A stretch of DNA of 64,000 bases from Paenibacillus contaminans (lineage in GTDB: Bacteria; Bacillota; Bacilli; Paenibacillales; NBRC-103111): NCBI RefSeq assembly GCF_003285015.1, contig NZ_QMFB01000009.1, positions 186,001 through 250,000 on the forward strand. The letters run 5' to 3'. Below the pieces are notes generated by a model. The model made no database searches and was not told where the DNA came from. It saw only the letters and a list, made by a program, of their open reading frames with translations. Made by a program: the position numbers and the translations under genes. This document shows positions 51,411-59,734 of the stretch, in pieces (the stretch's first letter is position 1; the number at the start of each line of letters is the position of its first letter).

Positions 51411-52601
51411 ATGGTCCACATACCGGTATCGGAATTCGGAGAAAGAATCGAGAGGCTGAGGGAGCTCATGCGTGCGGCTGACCTTGATGCGTGCGTAGTT
51501 TACGGCGACGAATACAGGCGGGAAAACTTGCGGTATGTCAGCAATTTTTGGCCGCTGTTCGAAAGAGGGGCGCTGATCGTTCCTCTGGCGGGAGAACCGG
51601 TGCTGCTGGCAGCCCCGGAGGGCGAGATGGTATGCCGGGAGATGACCGCTTGGCAGGATGTCCGCGTTATTCCGGATTTCGCTTGCGTAACGGTTCCGGA
51701 GGAAATCGAATATCCGCAGGCCCATTTTACGACGTTCCAAAAAGTGTTTGACGAGCTCAGGCAGCGCGGCCCGCTTCGCAAGGCGGGGCTGGTCGGCGCG
51801 GACGCGATGTCGCATCAGGTGTACCTGACGATCCTAAACAGCCTTGCGGATTGCGAGCTTGTCGACGCCAACTCTATGCTGCACGAGGTTCGGCTGATCA
51901 AGTCGCCGAATGAAATCGCCTGCCTGAAAGAGGCGGCGCGTATAGCGGACAGCGCTTATAAAGCGCTTATGGATGCGGCTCAGCCCGGCAGGACCGAGCT
52001 GCAGCTTGCCGCAGCCGCGCACGACGCCGCTTACGGCAACGGCGCGGAGACGGTGCCGTTCTGCCTCGTCTCGAGCGGTAAGCGGGTCGACACCATTATC
52101 GGCAGGGCGACGAACAAGACGGTCGCGGACGGCGACATGATCATGGCGGCGCTGTCCGTTCAATACGAAGGTTATATCGCGACGATTAATTTTCCGTTCG
52201 TGGCCGGCAGCCGCAGCGAGGAGCAAAGCCGTTTCATCGATTTACTAATCGAGGCGAACGATATCGCCAAATCGAAGCTGAAGCCGGGCGGCAAGCAAGC
52301 CGATTTGGTTAAAGCGGTTAAAGATTATTTCCGCGGCCAGGGCGTCGACCGTTACGATTTATACCCTCCGCTGCATGGCTGCGGCGTCGCCGAGGCGGAG
52401 TCGCCGTACCCGAATGAAGCCTCTACGGGCGAATTCGCGCCCGGGATGACGGTGAACACGGACATCAGCCTGTTCGGCCATCCGGACGGCTCGAACCGCA
52501 TTGAGGAGTGCTTCGTCGTCACGGAGGACGGTTATGAGCCGATGTCGGCGCTGGTCGGGCAATTATGCGGGAAGTGGACGGCGGAGCGAGGAGCCAGGTA
52601 A
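51411..52601 (+). CDS. M24 (creatinase/aminopeptidase P fold) protein lacking metal ligands
   Basis: A 396-residue two-domain protein of the pita-bread fold, with GAGGAGGAA before the ATG. The N-terminal creatinase domain (residues 1-165) opens EFGERIERLRELMRAADLDA. In the C-terminal domain the dimetal peptidase ligands are largely missing: the region normally holding two Asp reads AALSVQYEGYIATINFPF, the strand normally holding a Glu reads MTVNTDISLFG, while a His (PPLHGCGV) and the last Glu (RIEECFVVTEDGYE) remain. Creatinase itself works without metal, so a metal-free amidinohydrolase-like or non-catalytic role is possible. It closes the plus-strand operon, 20 bp after PIG-L. Confidence 0.85.
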   Translation: MVHIPVSEFGERIERLRELMRAADLDACVVYGDEYRRENLRYVSNFWPLFERGALIVPLAGEPVLLAAPEGEMVCREMTAWQDVRVIPDFACVTVPEEIEYPQAHFTTFQKVFDELRQRGPLRKAGLVGADAMSHQVYLTILNSLADCELVDANSMLHEVRLIKSPNEIACLKEAARIADSAYKALMDAAQPGRTELQLAAAAHDAAYGNGAETVPFCLVSSGKRVDTIIGRATNKTVADGDMIMAALSVQYEGYIATINFPFVAGSRSEEQSRFIDLLIEANDIAKSKLKPGGKQADLVKAVKDYFRGQGVDRYDLYPPLHGCGVAEAESPYPNEASTGEFAPGMTVNTDISLFGHPDGSNRIEECFVVTEDGYEPMSALVGQLCGKWTAERGAR

Positions 52602-52925
52602 GACTATAGAATCGGACAAGCTGCAGACGGAAGGAATGCACGCAGGCGGCAATTTATGACGGTGTTATTTATAAACGAATTTATATATACGAACAGCCAG
52701 GCCTCGACAGGAAAAGCTTACGTCTATTCCAGTCGAAGCCTGCTGCCGTTGTCCGAAAATAAGCATAGAAAGGAGGTGCAAACAGCAAAACCGGCAAACG
52801 TCCCATTTTGGGCAGCGTCATTGGACTGAGCCTCGAGTGCCTGAAGAAAGGTTATTCCGCAGTAATGATTGATATCTCAAGCAGCTAAATCATTAGCTGA
52901 AAAACGGAGGAAGGTGATAAAGAGG
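52602..52925. other. intergenic region with abortive small frames
   Basis: A good AAAGGAGGTG at 52769-52778 precedes no intact gene: the GTG within it opens a 17-codon frame. Another frame (TGKRPILGSVIGLSLECLKK and on to ISSS, then stop) lacks a start codon. It may be degenerate coding sequence. Confidence 0.35.
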
Positions 52926-52929
52926 TTAA

Positions 52930-53229
52930 ATGAAAAACGGGATGAAAAGGCCGCTCATTGGGAGCCGCTCTCGCTGTTTTTGCAGCAAGTATACTGATTT
53001 CATCCGATTCGGCTGAATTAATGATCTGAGCTTTTTAAGGCCGCCGCTCCTTTATACTACAAACAACGCGCAATATGGATATTTGAAGGATGCCGATGTC
53101 ACGTAAGTCATCAACATGCGGACTGGGACAAAGACTCCTGCGATGAAGACAACAAGAAGATGCTCACTTATGCCCCATTTTCCGAGATTCGAGCTAGGGA
53201 CTATTCTGAGAATTGGGAGATGAGATCAT
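52930..53229 (+). pseudogene. frameshifted remnant of a secreted-protein gene
   Basis: After GGAGGAAGG an ATG opens MKNGMKRPLIG, then the frame breaks. One base shifted, it continues as GAALAVFAASILISSDSAEL, a textbook signal-peptide core, before a stop. Further protein-like pieces (GYLKDADVT then a stop; MLTYAPFSEIRARDYSENWE) follow in different frames. This fits a decayed gene for an exported protein just ahead of the giant SLH protein gene. The family is not recognised. Confidence 0.4.
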
Positions 53230-56200
53230 TTGTTGAAAAAATCGATAGCGATATTGTGTAGTTTTGTTCTTGTACTGTCCGTTTTCCAAAGCGTTGCTTT
53301 TGCATCTCTTGAGGCGGAAGCTGCTTCCGATATTCCGGAATTCCTTGTCGGCGTGCCTGAGAGCGACTGGGTAAAGTTTGAGGAAAATGAATTTACGCTT
53401 TATGATCCGGCAGTAATTGTAGATGATGCGAAGGCAGCGAATCTGAAAGCCGCGCAATTAGCCGGCAATAAACCTGATTGGGCGATACAACTGCAAAGGA
53501 ATGTGCTGCCTCAAGAAGGCAAATGGGAGATCTACGCCAAGGTGCGCATTGATCCGGGCATGGCGACGGAAGGTCATGCATTTGCTATCGGTAATGTTCA
53601 AATCGATCTGAATAGCCAGGTCGAATCGGTGATGGATTATCCGAGTCTCTCAAACTATTCTGACGGTGAATATCATTATGTGAAATTCCCGTGGAGCTAT
53701 GAATTTGATGCAAATAAGACCGTTCAATATTATTTCTTTACGAGTTCAGCGGCCAATTTGTACGTGGATCAGATGATTTTGGTCAAACAGGTGCCTGAAG
53801 AACTTCCGGATTTCCTAGATGGCGTGCCTGAGAGCGACTGGGTAAAGTTTGAGGAAAATGAATTTACGCTTTATGATCCGGCGGCAGTTGTAGACGATGC
53901 GAAGGCAGCCAATCGGAAAGCCGCGCAATTAGCCGGCAATAAACCGGATTGGGCGATACAATTGCATAGAGCAAAGCTTCCTCAAGAAGGCCAGTGGAAG
54001 ATCTATGCGAAGGTGCGGATAAATCGCGGATCGGCGACAGCAGGAAATGCGTTTAGCTATGGGATTTATCCGCCGCTTGCGTATACGGCATCGATGAAAT
54101 TTTCGGCCTATGCGGATGAGGAATATCATTATGTGGAATTCCCATGGATCTATGAATTCGATCCTAATGAGGCTTTTCAATATTTATGGTTTTCTACAGC
54201 CAGCACATCAATTGAAAGCTTGTATGTGGATCAAATATTCGCAGTCAAATATGTGCCCGAAGAACAGCTTCCGGACTTTCTTGTCGGCGTGCCAAAAGAT
54301 AATTGGCTGAAAATAGAAGAGGATCAATTTGTTCTGAACAGCCCGGCAGCCGTTATCGTTGATACGAAGGCCACGAACCACAAGTCTGTACAACTTGCCG
54401 GGAATATCGAGGATCAGGCCATACAGGTGCCGAGATCAGCGCTGCCTGCCGAAGGCCGGTGGAAAATTTACGGGAAAGTACGGATTGAACGCGGATCGTC
54501 GCAAGTCGGGGATCGGATAGTAAACTACGGCATATCTTCGTCGATTCCACAATCGAGACAATTGAATCTTACGACTTCTACAGACGAGGAATATCATTAT
54601 ATCCAATTCCCATGGATCTATGAATATGATGCAAATGAGGATTACCAATCTTTATGGTTCTCTACAGGCGGCGCAGCAATTAACAATTTGTACGTGGATC
54701 GGATTATCGCTGTCAAAGACGAGCCTATAGCGCCGGCGGAAAAACCGGACTTTCTTATCGATGTGCCTGAGAGCGATTGGGTAAGCATTGAGGAGACTCA
54801 ATTCCAACTGGCCGATCCGGCTGAAGTCGTCGGTGATGCGAATACATGGAATCAAAATGCGGTTAAACTGCCCGGAAATACGAACGTCTGGGCGATCCAG
54901 CTGCAAAAATCGGCGATGCCTTCTGCTGGGAAATGGAAGCTGTATGCCAATGTCCGTATCGAGACAGCATTATCGTCAGGTACGAAGGCATTCCAAGTCG
55001 GCATCTATCCTTCCGAGCTGCTCGGAACGCCGATCAGCCGTGCGCCACTGGCAGACGGCAAGTATCATTACGTCGAAGTGCCTTGGATTTATGAAGCCGA
55101 TCCGCAAGCAGAGGTGCAATATCTGTACTTCGATACGGACGGCGCTTTCATCGAAAACCTATACGTGGACCGGATCATTGCCGTGAAATATGAAGAGAAC
55201 GAAACGGAATCCGTAACGATTGTGAATAACGGCGCAGTCAATGCGATCATTGTTTATCCGGAGCAAGCGGAGCAGCAGGTTGTTAAGGCCGCCCTTACCT
55301 TGCAAAATTATATTGAGCAGTCAACGGGCGCCAAACTGCCCGTGATGTCCCGCGATTGGGCTTTGACGGACCCAAGCGGCGTTGCTCGCATCTATGTAGG
55401 CTTCAGTATAGATGCTCGTCATCGGGATCTGCTGAATCCGATGAAGGATGATGGCTACCTCATTGATACGCAAGGCACATCGATTACGATTGTAGGGCCT
55501 ACGGAGTGGGGAACGGAATTCGGTGTCTACCGCTTCTTGGAACAGTTTGCAGGCGCGGTCTGGCTCCTGCCGGGTCCTGATGGCGACGATGTGGTCAAGC
55601 AAAGCACGATTGAGGTGCCAAGGGGACTTATTCAAGACGAGCCGGCGGTAATCGCGCGTCATTTCTTCGGCACGGACGAATCATACGGCCTGCATATTTA
55701 TGCCGAGTGGGCACGACGCAATGGCATGCATGACAGCTTGAGCTTCCATCATAACTTAAGCACCTTGTTTGATCCGAAGGTATTCAGCGACCACCCTGAA
55801 TATTACCCAAATGGCGTTGTACCGACACATCCATATGATTGGCAGCCTTGCTTCAATGACGTCACTGCATCGGCAGCAATTAACCGCATCGTACAATATT
55901 TCGAGAATAATCCGAAAGCGATTTCCTATTCGCTCGGCATTAACGACAGCAGTAACTATTGCGAGGCGAATCCGAATCATCCGGATTATCCGAATAAGAT
56001 CAATTCGATGGGCTATGTCGATATGTCCAATATTTACTACGCTTGGGTCAATAAAGTGGCGGAAGGCGTTACGGAATACAACAATGGGAAATTTGCGGAT
56101 AAATATTTCGGCCTGCTCGCCTATTGGAACGTTATTGATCCTCCGACAGGATTCACCCTGCATGAGAATGTGGTTCCGTACATTACGGTTGATCGCATGA

Positions 56201-59200
56201 TATGGGGCGATAACGATGCAAGGGCAGCGGATCATGCATTAACCGAAGCTTGGACGGCAGCCGCATCCAAACTAGGATTTTATGATTATATTTACGGCTC
56301 TTTATACCATGTGCCACGCATCTATATGCAAACTATGGAGGATGTATACCGATACGCGATCAATAACAAGGTGGTCGGACATGTCGGTGAGCTGTTCCCT
56401 AACTTCGGAGGAGAAGGTCCGAAGCCTTGGGTAATGGCTAAGCTGCAATGGGATCCGAACCAGGATGCAGACGAATTGATGAACGAATGGTTCGTGAGAG
56501 CAGTAGGCGCGGATGCGGCACCCTATATGGCCGATTATTTCGCGATCTGGGAAAATTTCTGGACCAATCGCATTTTTGAGACGGATTGGTATTTAAGCTG
56601 GGCGAATCGTGAAGTCAAAACGAATTTCCTGCTGTTTAACGATTACCGTTATCTTGAAAACGTAACGGAGGAAGAATTGGCAACTGCGCGCACACTAATG
56701 GAACAGGCAGTCGAGAAGGCTACTGAGGGAAAGCAAAAGGTTCGGGCGGGGCTGATGATGCAATCGTTCGAGTATTATGAAGCATCGGCATTGTCCTTTC
56801 CAAGGACTTCGGCATCCGTACCGGCCGATGAAGATGAAGCTCAACATTATTTAGCGTTCATCAAGAACAGTTATGCATATGCAAAGAAACGTGTGGAGCT
56901 GCGCGAATCGTTCAGAGGCGATCCGATTCTGGAAATTTCGGATTACCTTAATGCAGCTAAATGGGACGGTATTCAATTCAAGATGATTAACGCTTTGCAG
57001 CAGTACTTACAAAACCATCCCGAGGCTGCCGATGTAGCTGAAGAGTTGGATTCTTTCTTGATACAGGTCGGCTATAAGGACTACAGCGCTACGGCGGTTA
57101 AGACTTCGGCCAGCAAGCAGGACATCTTGAATTCGCTTGATTTTACTTCCGGTCCTTGGACGGATGCCCAATCGTTTTCTGATTTCCTTGTGATGAGCGA
57201 ACGTACGGCTCCGCCGGTTGACACCCGTGTTTATTTGCTGTGGGACGAAGATTATTTATATGTGGGATATGAGAATGCAGACAGCGAAATGATGTCCGAT
57301 AAAGTGAAGATTAGTAACGAGATTGTCAATGGCTGGTGGAAGAGCGGCGGAGACGATTCTGTCGAAACCTTCATCGCGAAAGATAAGACAAGTGCTTATA
57401 AAGGGTATATGACGAATCCGCTCGCCATGAATTTGATCTATCATACGGAGCCTCAGTCCGGTCCGGTATATCAATCGCAGCTTCAAATCGAGAGCAACGC
57501 CGCAATTCATGATAATCGCTGGAATGTGGTGCAGGCGATTCCTTTCGATATGATCGGCGTCGACCCGAATGAAACCGACAGCCTGCTGGGTCATTTCTTC
57601 CGGAATTATCACGGTCACTCGGTGTTTATCGGTTGGACGGGAAGCCAGCCGTGGCGCGTCGATCAGTTCCACCCCGTCCACTTGAAGAAACAAGAAGTTC
57701 AGGATGCGGAAACGCCGACGATTACGACACAGCCGCAGAATCGAACGGTAAACACCGGCGGCAGCGTTACGTTGACGGTATACGCGGGCGTTAGTCAAGG
57801 AACGCTCAGCTACCAGTGGTACAGCAGCTCGTCTAACAGCACGGATGGCGGCACAGCCATTGACGGAGCGATTGAAGAATCGTATCAAGTGCCGACAAAT
57901 AACGAAGGAGTCATGTACTACTACGCGATCGTAACGAATACGGATGACAGCGCTACCGGCAATATGACCGCAGCAGCCGTCAGCAGCATCGCGAAAGTAA
58001 CGGTCAATGATCTTCCGATCTTGACGGATGCGGAAACGCCGATAATCACGACACAACCGCAGGATCGAACGGTAAACACCGGCGGCAGCGTTACGTTGAC
58101 GGTATACGCGGGCGTTAGTCAAGGAACGCTCAGCTACCAGTGGTACAGCAGCTCGTCTAACAGCACGGATGGCGGCACAGCCATTGACGGAGCGATTGAA
58201 GAATCGTATCAAGTGCCGACAAATAATGAAGGGGTCAAGTACTACTACGCGATCGTAACGAATACGGATGACAGCGCTACCGGCAATATGACCGCAGCAG
58301 CCGTCAGCAGCATCGCGAAAGTAACGGTCAATGCCGTATCCGGCTCTGGAAATCCGACAACGACCGAACCGACGAAACCGGATACGTCCAACAACGAGAT
58401 AGAGATCCTCATTAACGGCAAACCGGAAAGCTTGGGAACGACAAAGACTGTAAGCCAGAATGGCCGAACTGTCTTCACAATTGCTGTCGACAGGAATAAG
58501 CTGGAAAACAAGCTTGCTTCGGAAGGACAACAGGTAAAAGTGACGATCCCGGTACGCGCGAACGCCGATGCAGTGATCGCTGAACTGAACGGTGAATCGA
58601 TTAAGCGTCTGGAGGACAAACAAGCGATTGTAGAAATTCAAACGGAGCGTGCAACGTATACGTTGCCTGCACAGCAAATCGACATTGATGCAATAGCGGC
58701 TCAGTTGGGCCAATCGGTTTCCTTGGGCGACATCCGGATTCAGATCGAAATCGCCGCTCCGACAGCCGACATGATCCAACTTGTTGAAAGTGCGGCGAAC
58801 CAAGGATTGTTCGAAGTCATCGTGCCGCCGATCGACTTTACCGTCAAATACACCTATGGAGATAAGACGTACGAAGTAACCGCCTTCAATGCATACGTAG
58901 AACGTATGATTGCCATTCCAAACAATGTCGATCCCGATATCATCACGACGGCTGTCGTCGTTGACAAAGACGGAACGGTGCGTCATGTGCCGACCAAAAT
59001 CGTAAGTATTGACGGAAAAAACTATGCGAAAATAAGCAGTTTGACAAACAGCACTTACACACTGATCAAGAATGCAATTGCATTCCGCGATACGGCGAAT
59101 CATTGGGCGGAAGCGACCGTTCAAGACATCGGTTCGCGCATGATTATTAACGGAATAGGGAATCAGCTCTTCGATCCTGACCGGGATATTACACGTGCCG

Positions 59201-59643
59201 AATTTGTCGCAATCGTTGTTCGAGGTTTGGGAATCAAGCCCGAGAATGCTGCATCGGCATTCTCCGATGTGAAATCGATTGATTGGTATGCAGGCGCTAT
59301 TCACACAGCTGTCTCTTACGGTTTGATCGATGGATTCGAAGACGGAACTTTCCGGCCGAATGACAGCATCACTCGCGAACAAGCGATGATGGTACTTGCC
59401 AGAGCGATGTCGATCACCAACTTGAAGGCGAAGCTCCACTCCAAGGCCCCGGCGGAGATGCTCAAGATCTATCAAGATGCCGACGCCGTTGCCCAATGGG
59501 CGAAGATCAGCATCGCCGAATGCATCGAAGCCGGTATCGTATCCGGCAGAAGCAGCACTCTCCTCGCCCCTAAGGAATTTATGACAAGGGCCGAGGTTGC
59601 TACGATCATTCATAAGCTGCTGCAAAAGTCAGAAATGATATAA
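53230..59643 (+). CDS. giant SLH-anchored surface protein with GH67-N-like, DUF4838, carbohydrate-binding and Ig-like domains
   Basis: A 2137-residue exported protein with TTG start (a second TTG follows at 53233). Order: signal peptide (1-26); four related modules of about 155 residues at 34, 193, 346 and 507, each opening with DFL-GVPESDWVK-like sequence and ending in a YVDQI-like motif, probably carbohydrate-binding beta-sandwiches; an alpha-glucuronidase-N-like domain (about 660-800); DUF4838 (about 805-1140); a family-9-like carbohydrate-binding domain (about 1285-1487); two nearly identical Ig-like domains (1492-1594, 1600-1702); a linker; a further beta domain; three SLH domains (from 1954, 2012 and 2080) that bind pyruvylated wall polymer. 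It should be a cell-surface glycan-degrading or glycan-binding enzyme. DUF4838 chemistry is not established. Confidence 0.88.
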   Translation: MLKKSIAILCSFVLVLSVFQSVAFASLEAEAASDIPEFLVGVPESDWVKFEENEFTLYDPAVIVDDAKAANLKAAQLAGNKPDWAIQLQRNVLPQEGKWEIYAKVRIDPGMATEGHAFAIGNVQIDLNSQVESVMDYPSLSNYSDGEYHYVKFPWSYEFDANKTVQYYFFTSSAANLYVDQMILVKQVPEELPDFLDGVPESDWVKFEENEFTLYDPAAVVDDAKAANRKAAQLAGNKPDWAIQLHRAKLPQEGQWKIYAKVRINRGSATAGNAFSYGIYPPLAYTASMKFSAYADEEYHYVEFPWIYEFDPNEAFQYLWFSTASTSIESLYVDQIFAVKYVPEEQLPDFLVGVPKDNWLKIEEDQFVLNSPAAVIVDTKATNHKSVQLAGNIEDQAIQVPRSALPAEGRWKIYGKVRIERGSSQVGDRIVNYGISSSIPQSRQLNLTTSTDEEYHYIQFPWIYEYDANEDYQSLWFSTGGAAINNLYVDRIIAVKDEPIAPAEKPDFLIDVPESDWVSIEETQFQLADPAEVVGDANTWNQNAVKLPGNTNVWAIQLQKSAMPSAGKWKLYANVRIETALSSGTKAFQVGIYPSELLGTPISRAPLADGKYHYVEVPWIYEADPQAEVQYLYFDTDGAFIENLYVDRIIAVKYEENETESVTIVNNGAVNAIIVYPEQAEQQVVKAALTLQNYIEQSTGAKLPVMSRDWALTDPSGVARIYVGFSIDARHRDLLNPMKDDGYLIDTQGTSITIVGPTEWGTEFGVYRFLEQFAGAVWLLPGPDGDDVVKQSTIEVPRGLIQDEPAVIARHFFGTDESYGLHIYAEWARRNGMHDSLSFHHNLSTLFDPKVFSDHPEYYPNGVVPTHPYDWQPCFNDVTASAAINRIVQYFENNPKAISYSLGINDSSNYCEANPNHPDYPNKINSMGYVDMSNIYYAWVNKVAEGVTEYNNGKFADKYFGLLAYWNVIDPPTGFTLHENVVPYITVDRMIWGDNDARAADHALTEAWTAAASKLGFYDYIYGSLYHVPRIYMQTMEDVYRYAINNKVVGHVGELFPNFGGEGPKPWVMAKLQWDPNQDADELMNEWFVRAVGADAAPYMADYFAIWENFWTNRIFETDWYLSWANREVKTNFLLFNDYRYLENVTEEELATARTLMEQAVEKATEGKQKVRAGLMMQSFEYYEASALSFPRTSASVPADEDEAQHYLAFIKNSYAYAKKRVELRESFRGDPILEISDYLNAAKWDGIQFKMINALQQYLQNHPEAADVAEELDSFLIQVGYKDYSATAVKTSASKQDILNSLDFTSGPWTDAQSFSDFLVMSERTAPPVDTRVYLLWDEDYLYVGYENADSEMMSDKVKISNEIVNGWWKSGGDDSVETFIAKDKTSAYKGYMTNPLAMNLIYHTEPQSGPVYQSQLQIESNAAIHDNRWNVVQAIPFDMIGVDPNETDSLLGHFFRNYHGHSVFIGWTGSQPWRVDQFHPVHLKKQEVQDAETPTITTQPQNRTVNTGGSVTLTVYAGVSQGTLSYQWYSSSSNSTDGGTAIDGAIEESYQVPTNNEGVMYYYAIVTNTDDSATGNMTAAAVSSIAKVTVNDLPILTDAETPIITTQPQDRTVNTGGSVTLTVYAGVSQGTLSYQWYSSSSNSTDGGTAIDGAIEESYQVPTNNEGVKYYYAIVTNTDDSATGNMTAAAVSSIAKVTVNAVSGSGNPTTTEPTKPDTSNNEIEILINGKPESLGTTKTVSQNGRTVFTIAVDRNKLENKLASEGQQVKVTIPVRANADAVIAELNGESIKRLEDKQAIVEIQTERATYTLPAQQIDIDAIAAQLGQSVSLGDIRIQIEIAAPTADMIQLVESAANQGLFEVIVPPIDFTVKYTYGDKTYEVTAFNAYVERMIAIPNNVDPDIITTAVVVDKDGTVRHVPTKIVSIDGKNYAKISSLTNSTYTLIKNAIAFRDTANHWAEATVQDIGSRMIINGIGNQLFDPDRDITRAEFVAIVVRGLGIKPENAASAFSDVKSIDWYAGAIHTAVSYGLIDGFEDGTFRPNDSITREQAMMVLARAMSITNLKAKLHSKAPAEMLKIYQDADAVAQWAKISIAECIEAGIVSGRSSTLLAPKEFMTRAEVATIIHKLLQKSEMI
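57703..58333 (+). repeat. recent 307-bp duplication coding two Ig-like domains
   Basis: 57703-58009 and 58027-58333 are nearly identical, with only scattered differences such as CAGAAT/CAGGAT and ATGTAC/AAGTAC. They code for tandem Ig-like modules. Such near-identity in a coding region implies recent duplication or ongoing gene conversion. Confidence 0.85.
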
Positions 59644-59663
59644 ATGTAAGTTAATTGGAAACG

Positions 59664-59694
59664 GCAGACACCCCCTCTTTGGTGGTGTCTGCCA
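59664..59694 (+). other. stable intergenic hairpin without T-tract
   Basis: GGCAGACACC and GGTGTCTGCC pair perfectly around an 11-base loop, 20 bp after the SLH protein gene, with no T-run behind. It may partly terminate, or protect the 3' end of the long upstream mRNA so that the two genes are expressed at different levels. Confidence 0.6.
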
Positions 59695-59734
59695 AAGCAA
59701 AGGGGAAATACCCCGGCTTAGGGAGGGTATAAAG

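Noticed and set aside
47325..52601. Biosynthetic gene cluster for a secondary metabolite
   Set aside because: There is no synthetase, synthase or export gene; hydrolases, dehydrogenases and a GntR (FCD) regulator point to catabolism.
57256..59625. A 789-codon minus-strand open frame under the SLH protein gene
   Set aside because: It repeats the Ig-like duplication in antisense and has no family motifs; the plus-strand gene explains the region.
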